A DNA stretch of 64,000 nucleotides from Ascaphus truei (taxonomy: Eukaryota > Chordata > Amphibia > Anura > Ascaphidae), in the NCBI GenBank assembly GCA_036426205.1, contig CM071568.1:229806148-229870147 (forward strand), given 5' to 3'. The translations under genes were made by a program, and so were the position numbers. This document shows positions 1 through 11,345 of the stretch, piece by piece. How positions within the stretch are numbered: position 1 is the stretch's first letter; each line of letters starts with the position of its first letter. A model generated the notes under the pieces. The model did not search any database and was not told where the DNA came from. It worked only from the letters and a program-made list of their open reading frames with translations.

Positions 1-424
1 AGAATTGATCGGCGGTTGCAGGAGGATGCTGGTGTATGAGACCTGTGACTGCTGGCGGGAATGAGGAGATTGGGGAGCTGCCTATTGCTGAGGGTGCTCT
101 TGTGTGAATGAGATGACGTCGGAGTGGAAAAGCTAGCTGTGTGGGGCATTCCATATGAAGCAGGGAGCCTGAGTCTTAGAGGTCTGAAACTGTGGCACAA
201 CCACAAGAGAGCTGCAAAAGTTGTAGAGCTGGATCTCACTCACAGGTAAATACCAAACCCCTCTTCTACCCTGGCCCCAGTCACAATCTCTGTATCTGCC
301 CTCTCTCTCATTTTAGCCATTTCCTTTCTCTCAACATAATATTTGTGGACCAATGTTTATCATTATTCTTAATATCCTGCTTCTAAATCAGGTCCTCTCA
401 CCCCAGCGTGTTCACCTTCCCTGC
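1..424. other. spacer, no recognisable gene
   Basis: No coding region longer than about 64 codons and no family I recognise. Pyrimidine-rich around 280-420. It ends at the possible left target duplication of the fold-back element. Confidence 0.5.
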
Positions 425-434
425 CCTGAACTAG

Positions 435-1804
435 CAGGTTGTGAAATAGTGAAAAAAGGCGCAAACATTTCAAAGTGATAACCAATTATCAAGTATATAA
501 AATAATATAAAATGATAATGTGAAATTAAAAAATGAAATTAAAGTGATAAGTGCAAATTAATAAGTGGAAAATAATATAATAACCCAGCTCAAAACCCTC
601 TGGTGGGGACCTTTTCACGGGTTCCAAGAAGTATGACAGATTTCAAACAATCCAGGAGGAGCAATATGGGATAAAGAGAAAGAAAAAATAAAGAAAAAAA
701 ATACACAATTTAGTGCAGATGTATGGACAATGAGGTCTAGTATATGATGTAATCTTGGCTCGGATGTTCAGCCTACTCACAAGATGTAGATGAATAGAGT
801 GCCTTAGCAGATAGGGCTGCTACCCGTGTGGAATAAGTGCAGTTTGGATCTCCCTCATGGCTCATTCAACGGTAGGATGGTATATATGAAAGAGATGAGA
901 AAGCACTACATAGCGCGATCAGGCTGATACAATATAAACTTATAAAAAACTATTAAAGTGCGCACTTACAATGTGCAAGATTAAAATAAGCATTTGTCAC
1001 ATATTTTGTGAAAATCGAAGGGTCACCGCGCATACTCACCGCCTCCCCTGGATCCTCCGAGTTTCCCTCGCTTGCAATCTGCTGTCGGAACTCGTCTCGC
1101 GCGGCCGTCAGAGCGTGTGAGTCACGGCTGCTCGGCTGGTGGACTACGGATCGCCCTCAGGACCAAAAGGGATCACTCTACGCGTTTCGCCAGTCTAGAT
1201 AGACTGTATTCCTGACGAAGCGGATACAGTCTATCTAGAATGGGCGAAAAAACGTGTAGAGTGAAACCTTTTGGTCCTGAGGGCGATCCGTAGTCCACCA
1301 GCGAGCAGCCGTGACGTCACACGCTCTGACGGGCGCAGCGAGACGGTGTCCGACAGCAGATTGCAAGCGAGGGAAACTCGGAGGATCAGGGAGAGGGCGG
1401 TGAGATCTGCGGTGACCCTTCGATTTTCACAAAATATGTGACAAATGCTTATTTTAATCTTGCACATGTAAGTGCGCACTTTTATATAGTTTTTTTTATA
1501 AAGTTATATGTATCAGCCTGATCGCGCTATGTAGTGCTTCTTTCTATCTCTTCATATATACCATCTACCGTTGAATGAGCCATTGAGGGAGATCCAACTG
1601 CACTTATTCCACACGGTAGCAGCCCTATATGCTAATGCACTCTATTCATCTACATCTTGTGAGTAGGCTGAACATCCGAGCCAAGATTACATCATATACT
1701 GTACTAGACCTCATTGTCCATACATCTGCACTTAAATTGTGTATTTTTTTCTTTATTTTTTCTTTCTCTTTATCCCATATATGCTCCTCCTGGATTGTTT
1801 GAAA
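435..1804. mobile_element. fold-back (inverted-repeat) element, candidate boundaries
   Basis: A 10-bp direct repeat, CCTGAACTAG, lies at 425-434 and again at 1805-1814. It brackets an AT-rich 206-bp left segment followed by a giant palindrome. The right copy abuts the exact outer end of the palindrome, which makes a target-site duplication plausible, but ten bases can also recur by chance. There are no coding regions of note, so the element would be non-autonomous. The superfamily is unknown to me. Confidence 0.45.
641..1804. repeat. 1.16-kb imperfect palindrome
   Basis: The left arm (641-1210) is the reverse complement of the right arm (1223-1804). For example, the start TTTCAAACAATCCAGGAGGA at 641 is matched by the end TCCTCCTGGATTGTTTGAAA. 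Arms differ by scattered substitutions and small indels. The loop is about 12 bases (CCTGACGAAGCG, 1211-1222) capped by a 16-bp perfect stem TCTAGATAGACTGTAT. The central third is CpG-rich while the outer thirds are AT-rich. The short reading frames inside are by-products of the palindrome. Confidence 0.9.
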
Positions 1805-1814
1805 CCTGAACTAG

Positions 1815-2903
1815 TGGGGACATTTTTTTATTTATCTTTGAGCCTTGACAGAGCTTCCAACTGTTACCTAGCTGGCATAGTCTAACTTGATTATAGATCT
1901 GCAAAATGTGAACATTTCTCCGTGCGTGGGATCCGCACCACCAGGGTCAGGGACTCTCATGTACAGATGTAGAGTCATTTACTTTTGGTGGGAGCGTCAT
2001 GAAGTGCGGCATGAACACTTTGTTGTCCACACCTCATCCGTGATCGAGCCGCACCTCGCTTGGGACTTGGCTACGGTCAGTCGGAATAATTATTTGTGGC
2101 GTTATTTATGTTGTTGCAGTTCAGTGTATGGAAATGTAAAACACCCTGACGCATATTTTGGGATCTGATTAGATAATAGAAGCAATACTGGTAGGACCGA
2201 GATTTCTAAAGAAAAATGTATGCAGTTCCAATCATAAAACTTTATTTAAAAAACAACAATACAATTAAATGAATACTAACATTGATATTGAATTATGTAT
2301 ACCTAAGCCTAGATTAAGCTCAATTAAATACCTGAAAGTGTTACACAATCATTAATAATAATAAAACTTAAGCATAGGCAACTAAAGTTCCAAAATATTT
2401 CAAAGGACTGTTGGAAAAATATGATATTCCTTAAATGTAGGAGATTTTGATCCAAAGTGTCCTGAATGCTACTTGGTTTTGTAGTTGATCAGTGCTTGGC
2501 ACTATGGCCTGGATAAAAACTAAAAGGGAGTATTGCCTTTCTTTTTGTGTTTGAGTCACTCTAATAATGCCCTCCTCCTTGGTTAACGTGTGATCTCAGA
2601 AATTGTGCTGATGTTGTGCACCTTTTGGTGATATATACAAATTTTGTTCAATTGTTTTGTATCCACTGTAGTAGTGTGTCTCACTTACTGAGCAGTATAT
2701 GCAGGTTACCTATTTTTAGGGTGGCTGCATTCTTGCGCTGTTTGCTAGAAGGTATAATTCTAGCTGGGCTGCTCCTGCTTTCTGTGTGTCATGTCTGTGG
2801 GTTGGTATAATGGCAAAAAAGCATACAGGCTTACCCTGGGTAACTGGGTAACGTGGAGCAGGAACTTCTGGAAAGGGTCTGCGGTACTGGCAGCCAAAAG
2901 TAG
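1815..2903. other. spacer, no recognisable feature
   Basis: Mixed-composition sequence. 2210-2470 is strongly AT-rich. A 93-codon frame at 1887-2168 has no motif I recognise and I do not call it. The 5' boundary of the element carrying the next coding region may lie here but I cannot find a matching LTR or inverted repeat. Confidence 0.4.
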
Positions 2904-3569
2904 GTGACGCCTGTGCTGCGGGGGAGAAGACCCCCAAAAGCACTTCTAGCTGGCAGCCAGTCTATCACTATAGAGCACTTGACTGGACCGTCATCGTGTG
3001 CAGTATACAAGAGAGTTTTGCGTAGCCTGGGGTATGCTAAATTATCACTGGTTAGAGCTGAGATGGAGTGCAGTGTTTACAGGAGAGCGGACCCCCTTCC
3101 AAACAGTGAGGGTTGCGTTATGGTAAAAGCTGTGGGATCACCAAAGATGGCGGCTTTGTGTAATAGCCGGCCGGCGAACCACTCCAGCAGTGAAACCCTG
3201 TCAAGTCCACTTACCCGAGAGATGGAGTGGATGAGCCCGGAGACTCCCCGACAGCAGACACTGGTGCGGCCTGAGCCGCATAGAAGTTCTACGGCCGTGG
3301 CGACTCCCAGTGTGGCGGAGACAGGACCCGAGACTGCTCCAGGAGAACCGCAGAGTGTCGTAAGCCAGCGTAGTGGTAAGGAACCACCACCACCTTACTT
3401 CTGCCAGGTGAAGGAAGAAGATTCCGGAGAGAGAAAGCATCTGGCGGCCTATCTACTTGTCCGTGACCCAGCAGATCCAACGCCGCCCCTACCAGTGGGT
3501 GACGCACTTCTGGCGCAGGACCGGGAGTTGTACGGCGACTCTGCAGAGACGACGTCACTTCCGGGTTGA
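2904..3569 (+). CDS. unrecognised Gag-like or repeat-borne protein, N-terminal part
   Basis: An open frame of about 221 codons, beginning at a GTG but open upstream only briefly, so the true start is unknown. An ATG at 3063, MECSVYRR, is a reasonable alternative. Composition is Pro/Ser/Thr/Glu-rich with a PPPPYF stretch and no catalytic motif, signal peptide or membrane segment, as in disordered N-terminal parts of Gag-like proteins. It stops at 3567-3569, while the +2 frame is already open from 3503 and carries on as the next coding block. The two therefore overlap by about 65 bases and probably belong to one protein broken by a frameshift, or joined by programmed frameshifting. I do not recognise the family. 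Confidence 0.4.
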   Translation: MTPVLRGRRPPKALLAGSQSITIEHLTGPSSCAVYKRVLRSLGYAKLSLVRAEMECSVYRRADPLPNSEGCVMVKAVGSPKMAALCNSRPANHSSSETLSSPLTREMEWMSPETPRQQTLVRPEPHRSSTAVATPSVAETGPETAPGEPQSVVSQRSGKEPPPPYFCQVKEEDSGERKHLAAYLLVRDPADPTPPLPVGDALLAQDRELYGDSAETTSLPG

Positions 3570-4781
3570 CACAGAGCTTGGGCCTAAGGCAAGCGCCTAA
3601 CTCCCCAAGGAGTTCCCGTATCGCTGAGGAGGAAATAAAGAGGTTTCAAGATGCACTAGTCAGCAGAGGAAAAAGGAGACATGCTGCAAGGGACAGTAAG
3701 AGAACCCTTACTGGTCGCGACATAGCCCGACTGAGAGACACTGTCCCGGACTATGGTGATTCCTTTGTCACTGCCCTTAGCGCCAATGCCCCTGCCTCGT
3801 CACGTTCAGATACACCGGGTCCTAGTTGGGGTAAAAAGGATAAGACGTCTAAATTATCAACGGACTGGCGGGATTGGGTTACCAGTGATGAGGGGTCTGA
3901 TGGAGAGATACCTTGGGCGAGTCGTATACCTGTGCCTAACCCCACTGTATTTAACCCTGTGCATAGAGGTAGAACCAGGGAGTCCATGTCTTCGGAAAGG
4001 GAGTGTTCTGTTTGTCCTAAACCTCTAGTGATTAATCTTATGGTGCATAAGAAAGTGGTTAGAGGTAACAGTAAAGGTTCACACTCCTCAGATAGGGGGA
4101 CATCTGGGGTGTCCTCAAGAGATGAGTCCAAGGAGGCTATGAGTGTGTCTTCCTCATATGAGCACCGTGATAAATGGTGGCCACCATTATTTGAGGGGTA
4201 CGATAAGGAGATGATTCGTACAAGGTTTATTCTGATCAAGAATGAGGTGGTAGATCATTGGTGGGACATAGGCCCATACTCTGAGAAGGAAGTGGCTGAA
4301 AAACTCACTAGGAGATGGAGAGAGATCACCCAGAAGTTAGTGACACCTAAAGGCTCATCAATATTCTATGATGAGATAGCACCTGAAGAGCCTGTATACT
4401 GGGTACTGCCAGGCAAGGTGAGGAACAAAAAGCTCACTAAGTTGAGAAGAGTCGACAGGACTATTGTAGCATGGTGCAGACAGTCTCATGGGTATGAGTA
4501 CTCTTATGTACCAGAGGCAATTATGCAGGAGATTGAGGGCCAAAGAGATACATGGCTCAGGGATGCAGTCATTGACTATCTGGGGTCAAAAAGTAGTAGT
4601 ACTGCATATCACAGAGGAGAGGATCTGTTCCCTAATGAGAGTGTGGAGTATAGGGAGAAACATTTTCATGCACAAAATTGTGTACCACCCTGAGAATGGG
4701 CCTCCTCAATCATATTTTGTAAGGGTCAAAGACCATAATGGACGGGAAGTAAGGAAACCTGATCCCCGCCATTACTACTAG
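3503..4781 (+). pseudogene. unrecognised Gag-like or repeat-borne protein, C-terminal part with broken tail
   Basis: A frame open from 3503 runs to a stop at 4691-4693 (about 375 codons from the TTG at 3566). It starts with a basic/acidic helix-like segment (EEEIKRFQDALVSRGKRRHA), then a Ser-rich linker, then a compact Trp/Tyr-rich block from about residue 203 (KWWPPLFEGYDKEMIRTRF), followed by basic and acidic residues. There is no CCHC zinc knuckle, no protease DTG/DSG and no RT motif. The sequence continues sensibly in another frame after about 4670 (YFVRVKDHNGREVRKPDPRH, stop at 4779-4781), so one indel near the end has cut the tail off. High charge, no introns and location among repeats suggest a retroelement Gag or a transposon accessory protein. 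A host gene is less likely. Confidence 0.4.
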
Positions 4782-7698
4782 GAAGGATTCTCCATGTTTG
4801 GAGTATCCCTGTTTTATTTCACCATCCAAGGTGGTGGGTGTATAATCTGCAATTTTTGACACTGTATAATAATCAACTGCCATTTTGTGTTTGCATAGGT
4901 TGTTCACCTGCAGGATGGCCCAGAAAATTTTGCCCAAGTGGGGACCATTGGATTTCACCAGAGGGAGAGTGTAGCCCTGGGTAGATTTGGGCTATAGTTC
5001 TGCCCTCCTCCTGGCAGTAATACCTAGTAAGGGCAGGTTTGCCAGGAGCAATCATGGGTTTTCCCCACACATGCAGAGCAGTGAGTCAGTGAAGGTAGTG
5101 TCATCAGGCCTTGTGTCCAATAAGAGACACAGGGGTGGTGCTTACTGGAGCTGTACTTAATGCATTGTACTTCCTGATTTAGCCAGTTGGTCTCTACCTT
5201 TGAGAGAGACAGGTTCACCCGTACAAAGCTGGCAGGCTTGAGGCCCTCCCTCCGGGGAGAGGTAGGGAACCATACCTCATATCCCACAACGAGATAGGGG
5301 AAGAGCAAGAACCACTCTTGGTGCCCATCCTGAGGGTGGATACCCTAACAACTGACTGCTGTAATCTGTGGCTGCTGAATCAAGGAAGATCAAATAAAGA
5401 TCCTGTGTATTTACCTATACCTTCCTGGCCTAAGACTGAAGTCTATTAGGAGGAGGGGGACGAGAATTATTTTGCAGAGACTTCACCCCACACATCTGGG
5501 GGCTGCACAAGATGGAGGCGCTGCACCTGTGAATAGAATTTGGGCACAACCCCAGAAGCCTCTCCTGTTATTCCCCTTTACCACCATGCGGGAGACCCAG
5601 GGCCCCCTGTTACCAGCAGGTATGCACCACACAAAGCCATGTAACCAGAGTAACATTTCCACTAGGAGACCCTATGTGAGATTCGGTGGGGGAAACAGGG
5701 TTACATATCAAGGCAAAAATAAATCCCATTGTTTCCTATGGGACCTTTTACGTATGTTTTTTGCTTTGATGCACTTGTTTTGCTCTAGTTTTCCCCACAT
5801 TTATAGCCAGCAAACTTTGATGCAGGACCCTCTTACTCTTCCTCTGCCCCAGGTGCTAAAATTAGAATGTAATGGGTGCACTTATGTCTCTAGGTTGCAA
5901 ACAGAAAATGCAAAATATACTGTAGTACCATAGTTATAAAAAAAAGCAATTCAATTGAAAAGTATAGTTTTTCTTTATGGCACAATCATTGTGTACTGAT
6001 TTTGCCCTAGTTTTGCAGCCAGAAGACATTAATAAATTACCCCCTAAGTTATTTGGGGTCTCGTCCTCTAACATTGTATTTACAGCACTGCTTACATTGT
6101 CAACTCAGCGCTATGTAACAAAAATATTATTTTGCTGTTAATGCAGCGGTTTTGGCAGCTCTCCTTATGCCAACTCCTAGCGTCAGTTTCTACATATTTA
6201 TTAGGCTTTTTTTATTAGATTTTCAAGAGCTGTATTAGAGTATGTAACTTTTACTGCTGAAGGGCATACATTCTGTCAGTTGTTGACATCAGTATAATAC
6301 AAACATGAAAAACTTCAAAGTCAACAACATGATTTGGAAAAATTATTTGATCTCCCATCTTAATGTTTATTTGCCAAATCTCTCCAAAATGTCCTCAAGT
6401 CTGCAACGGATTAAGTTAGACTCTTAGCTTCTGGGACCCAGCACTTCCATGCGCTCTGTTCTAAACAGCAAACGTTAACAGTAGATTTTCACATGATGAG
6501 AATGCTGTAGGGACTTGCTCTACTATTAGCATATCAGACACAGGAGGCAAAATGTAGCTGTGGGATAATCTAGGCTACCTGTCTTAGATATTGTATGCTA
6601 ATAACATAGCCATGCCCCACGGACATCTCCGTTTTCTTGTATAAGGTTAAGGAGATGCTGACTTGTGCCCTGCAGAAAGCTTAGACTACCTGTGCAGTTT
6701 AGATTTGAATGTGCATTTTGATGTCCAATCCTTTTGTAGAGCATGGAATGACAGAAAATAAATGGTACAAGCATCATGCCCAAAACAACTAGAAGAATGT
6801 GCAATGAATAGAAATACATGTTCGGGTTAAAGACTTACAAAAATACAGGCCCACATTACAATATTTACTGAGCTGTGCTTTTCCTTAAGACCTCTTCTGG
6901 AGCCACAAGAAACGTTAATGCCCATTTCAGTGTACACACGCTTGTACAAAAAATAATAATGACAACTGAAACCTTTAAATGTTTGTTTTCTGTAATCACA
7001 CCATTTTTTTTTCAAATGTGTGTAAAGATGTTTTCCTCTTATTTTACTTGACATGATAACTGTATTTAAAATCTACTTAAAGAAGGGAGTTTGTGGTCGT
7101 GAAAGCCTGCACTCCTTTTAACCACGGGTTAGCTATTAAAAGTTTCACTTCTACCTTATTTTTGTTTGTCTATTCTACAGGCTAACATGGTACCAGCCCC
7201 TATTTGTAGTTGTAACCCCTCGATTTTACATCCGACTAACACCTAATGCTGAGGCGGAAGCCTGAGTTCTACTTCTATATGTTACCCCACCTGTGGGCAT
7301 AGGTCAGACAAAGGGAGGCAAAATACGGTGATGTGAAATGCACAAAAATATGTTTAAGGTAATTATATTCATATACCCAAATAAACCAATCCTCAACTGT
7401 AGGATAATTCAATGCACATGCAATGCATAACTACATAAACAATTCCCACAAAGCGCTACGCAAGTGTGTGTACATGTCTCTCCCTTTAATGCTACATGAC
7501 CCTAGGTATACGGGCCTGTGTGAAAGTGCCAGTACACTGTTGGAGCTCTGATTTGGTGTAGTAACATAGCAGCCCCGTACTTCGCAAAATGCTTTGGTAC
7601 CCTTTACTTGGTTTCCGTTTATGGTCCCCTCTGATGGTGCGCGTGCCTTCTACTCTTTTCCGATGGATGTTCCACTGGAAACACACTCACTAAGTCAA
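4782..7698. other. spacer after the Gag-like region, possibly part of the same element
   Basis: No convincing coding region. 5040-5460 has moderate GC and ends in an AATAAA, in the manner of an LTR or 3' UTR, but I could not pair it with a second LTR. 5720-7140 is AT-rich with no feature I can name. The longest frame (5472-5933, 153 codons) is low-complexity and unrecognised. Confidence 0.35.
5393..5398 (+). promoter_or_regulatory. possible polyadenylation signal
   Basis: AATAAA 612 bases after the Gag-like frame. It is followed by a T/A-rich stretch and, at 5448, a GGAGGAGGGGG purine run. This could be the 3' processing signal of the element that carries the Gag-like frame, but a single hexamer is weak evidence. 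Confidence 0.25.
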
Positions 7699-7780
7699 TG
7701 TCAAGACTTCAGGAGCAGATAGGACCTCAGCGGCCGAAACAGCAGGCTGCAGGCAAGGAGGTGTCAGGTTCATCCGCAGG

Positions 7781-7915
7781 GGTCCAGGGCAGGTGGCAAT
7801 CATCATGATCGGGGTCACAAGCAGGGGTCCAGGGCAGACGGCAATCATCATGGTCAGGGTCACAAGCAGGGGTTCAGGGCAGGCGTCAAGAATCGTGGTT
7901 GGGGTCACAAGCAAA
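7781..7915 (+). repeat. ~42-bp minisatellite
   Basis: About three imperfect units built on GGGTCACAAGCAGGGGTCCA followed by GGGCAG.GGCAATCATCATG. Translation gives a repeated IIM.GVTSRGPGQ pattern, which explains the 159-codon open frame at 7793-8272. I treat that frame as a repeat artefact, not a gene. Confidence 0.75.
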
Positions 7916-7997
7916 GGTCTGCAGCAGGAAATCCACAGTGACAAAGGCAGGGACAGGGCAAAAACAAACGGGGACAAGCCTAGTGCAGGCAAGGGCC

Positions 7998-8003
7998 TTT
8001 ATA
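7998..8003 (-). promoter_or_regulatory. possible LTR TATA box
   Basis: TATAAA on the minus strand inside the candidate LTR, in a plausible U3/R position about 525 bases from the LTR start. Position is the only support. Confidence 0.3.
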
Positions 8004-8787
8004 ATGGAACAGGAACAGATACAGGTACAAGCTCAAGCATAAATCAGGGAACACAACACAAAGCAAAGGCAAGGAAGCACAGGAAGCAGGAAACTATAAG
8101 GACTGGCAGAGACAGAGGACAGGAGCACCAAGAGAAGACAGACAGAGGAAACCAAGAGCAGACAGAAAACAGCAGCACACCTGGTGGACAGAGACAGGAT
8201 CTGTGGATGGGAGCATTATGTCTAGGAGACCCTGACCGTCAACCTGCACTGCCTTTAGCCAGCATCCACTGACCTTGTGCAGATCACTGCCTGGTTCCTT
8301 ATCATTAACGGTAGTCTTGAGATCCCTCAGTATGCAGGAACTCTGCCTCACATGCTCCATCTGGGCCTCTTAAAGACTCATCTCCCTCTTAGTACCTCCT
8401 ATCTCAAGTCCATTGTCATTTGCTGATGGCATTCCAATCATGAGTCACATGCTGAGTGCACATTGGAGTGGAGTCTGGCAGCAGGCAGTGTGTGTGAGTG
8501 CTGCATGCATTTTGCAGGGAGGTTACATCCTCCCCCTGCTAAAGAAGTTGATATTACCATCAATCTTGTCACGAACAGCTTAGTCACAACACTCTAATAT
8601 AATAAATGCCTCCTCTCTAGGTACATAATATCTTTGACTTAGTGGAACCCATACACATACGGCTTTCACACACCGCAGCATTAGTGCACCACATTGTCCC
8701 TCAACTTCCAGGCTCATCTACTGTAGGTCTAGTATCATGGGAATCACCCATTTAGCTATACTAACCACAGATATTTATGTAGACACT

Positions 8788-9905
8788 TCAGGAGAGTAAT
8801 AGGTTAGGCCGGATCTCCCTCCTGGGGTGTGGTGAGTGCACCTGTGGTGCTAATGTTACTTCCCCCTGTTTTCTTCGGGAACCACGGGATAACGATAGCT
8901 CTTGTTTAGCTGGCCCTACACTAGGGTGGTGCTCACAATGATCTACACAGAGCTCATTTTCAGTTTCATCACTAAGCTCTAGGAGATTCAAAGGGGTGAA
9001 TTCCTCTGCTCCTGTACCCAACTCAGGGATGGTATCTCTCTCTATGTCTCATGATCCCGCTGGTCGTATTGGGGAAACCTCTCATGGAGGATTTCTCTCT
9101 TCAGTGTCCAAGATATCAGACAGGTGGCCTAACATCCTTTCTCCTCTGTATTCCTCATCATCAGACTCATCAACACTTTCATTCGTGTATGGTTTTAGGG
9201 GAATATAGGCTGGACCCTTTCCTCTGTTTAACCTTTCACTTCTTCTAGGCCGGATATCTACCGCCAGAGTCTCTTCCCTCAAAGGGCACCTTACAAGCTT
9301 ACCTATTGGTGGTTCCTATGTAAGTTCTTTTCTGATCCACTTCCCTTTTCAGGTTCCACTCGGTATACAGCCAGCCCTTTTAGTTTCTCTACCACGACAT
9401 AGATCTCTGGTTTCAAGCAGTTGGCTATTTTATGCTTGCAAGGTATACCGAGATTCCTGATGAGAACTCTTTCGTGCACTTGTAATTCTTGGCCATGCAC
9501 CCTCTTATCATACCATATGAAGACTGTCTTCTCCTTGTCTTGCTCACACATACAGAAGGAATCTGATAGCATCCGCTATGTCGGAGACCGATAACCATTT
9601 ACTCACTATGATACAGTCCAATGCATCTTCTATGCATGGCATAATGTATTACTCAGGATTGGCCCGCTTATTCATGGTGCAGTAGTCAATACACATTCTT
9701 ACAGCCCCACTTTTCTTCCAGGCCACCACTATTGGGGAAGTGTATGGAATTCGGGACTCTGAGATAATACCGGCCCCCATTAATTCTTGTAAATGCGTCT
9801 CACATCTTCTACGTCAGCTGGGGCCAATCTCCGCGACCTTTCTGCAAAAGGGTGAGTATAATGTTTCACTCCCTTGGCATGGCCTACATCCCACTCGTGA
9901 GTGGA
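8788..9905 (-). pseudogene. pol: Ty3/gypsy pol remnant (RT start joined to integrase tail)
   Basis: Reading from high to low coordinates, 9905-9605 encodes the region leading into RT, with GHAKGVKHYIHPFAERSRRL, then LQELMGAGIISESRIPYTSP, then AWKKSGAVRMCIDYCTMNKR, and then SKWLSVSDIA. These match the usual Ty3/gypsy LQEL..AGII..S.SP.ASPIV...K..G..RMCIDYR.LN block. One frameshift (near 9800) and a stop (near 9652) break it. From 9572 to 9303 comes the C-terminal integrase region, with YDKRVHGQELQVHERVLIRN and then VYRVEPEKGSGSEKNLHRN. A basic tail follows (RPRRSERLNRGKGPAY, 9282-9082), then an acidic C-terminus to 8788. The rest of RT, RNase H and the integrase core are absent, so this is an internal-deletion derivative. 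The PPT and LTR follow at 8537. Confidence 0.8.
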
Positions 9906-11140
9906 AACACTTCAGGCCTTTGGGCCATTTTCTCCCTCAAGCACCTCTTCTATCGTTCAGGGGCAGTACTATCTCCAAAGTCAAACATATCTGGTGTCAG
10001 CCCCTGTCAGTTTTCTTCTGCCGAGCTGGGCTCGGTACTTTGGCACTGTACAGATGAGCCACAACAGTGCCTCTTTGTACCAGCACATCATGTTCCTTCT
10101 TTCATTACACTATACACAATAAATACACATAATTATGTTTATTTTGTATCACTCAATGCATTAAACTTTATTTCAAATTATTAACAATGCAGCATACTAT
10201 ATGCACAAGGTCATATAAGGACTGTACATGCAAAGTGCTGTTTATCAAGGTTTGTGCTACCTTTTAAAAGAAGCATTTTGAAGCACAAAGAAATGTAAAA
10301 TATGATCTTAGTACATAGGCCCCAATGTTTCTGAACATTGCCATACACAAGAGAATGCTGCCAAATTACTGACCTAGGCTGAAATTAGGGCATGTGTATT
10401 CAAATTAATTATTACTGTTTCTCATAGTGAGAAGCAAGCCCATATTAAATTGTTGCATTTGTAAGGCACTTATGATCCTATGTATTCAAAAAGTGCTATA
10501 GTTGTGAAAATTATTATCATTAAAATGTCAACAGAAATGATATGAAGAACATTTCACGTTCCTTTCTGTAGAAGTGGAAATAATCATTTTGAAAACTCCA
10601 CGCTATGCTTTCCAACTATACAATCATTAAATGTAAATACCCTTTTAATCATATTTATATTGTATACAGTAATGCACAAATATGCTTTGGTACATTATGC
10701 ATGGTAGAAGTTAATGTCTTGACCCTGTTAAGTTGCTTTCATAGCTTCACTTCATTATGATCTGCTAATCCATTTCTAATCCTAAAGAATGCTTCAAAAA
10801 GATTGAATAGTAATTTGATACCACTAGAGTTTTGTTAGAATCAGGTCATCTCCCTGCACTTGAGATGGTTGCATAACAAGATAATAGCACAATAAATGTG
10901 GGTATGTAGGGATTTTCATAAGCTTTTATTGGTGGTCCCAATTCTCAGAACACTTGTAGGGTTTCAGTAGATAATTAGGCATTGGGAACTTTGATTTGTT
11001 ATTGAGTATTGTGGATTTCTAAGAGGTTGTAAAACCATTTTAAAAGACCACCAATAGAGCTGTTAATAGTGTAGGTATAAAAGACGCATGAAGAGGCGTG
11101 TGAAGCTGTCCAGTTCAATGTTTCCACAAATGTAGTATTT
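9906..11140. other. AT-rich spacer
   Basis: No coding signal. The first ~150 bases may still be Ty3/gypsy sequence upstream of RT. The remainder is low-GC, unique-looking DNA with a TGGTGGTCCCAATTCTCAGA block near 10930 and no family I recognise. Confidence 0.5.
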
Positions 11141-11345
11141 ATTTATAAAATATTTTACCAGGAAGTAATACATTGAGAGTTACCTCTCGTTTTCAAGTAT
11201 GTCTTGGGCATAGAGTTAAGACAAATAATACATGGTTACAAATAGAGTTACATAAGTGAACAAGACATTGCATGCACAGTTAAAGATAATATACATTATA
11301 GGCGTATGTAACAGTTACGGACCAGATTAAAATGTGAGACAGCCT
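11141..11345 (+). repeat. interspersed repeat, LINE 3'-end-like
   Basis: The block opens with ATTTATAAAATATTTTACCA and continues through a CATTGAGAGTTACCTCTCG hairpin-like motif and GTATGTCTTGGGCAT. I associate this type of sequence with abundant amphibian interspersed repeats. The class (LINE 3' end or SINE) and strand are uncertain. Confidence 0.4.

Larger units (their letters stand above)
7699..8527 (-). repeat. candidate 3' LTR of a Ty3/gypsy element
   Basis: The right edge is well supported. Read on the minus strand, a polypurine tract AGGGGGAGGA (8537-8528) is followed directly by TGTAACC, the usual PPT/LTR junction. The left edge is a guess: TGTCAAGAC at 7699 gives a TGT...ACA element of 829 bp. 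On the minus strand TATAAA falls at 8003-7998, leaving roughly 500 bp of U3. A minisatellite occupies what would be U5. No 5' LTR was found in this copy. Confidence 0.5.

Noticed and set aside
1008..1479. two similar short proteins on opposite strands
   Set aside because: They are the two arms of the palindrome read in opposite directions.
7793..8272. 159-codon protein with repeated GVTSRGPGQ
   Set aside because: Arises from the ~42-bp minisatellite inside the candidate LTR. The opposite strand is open as well.
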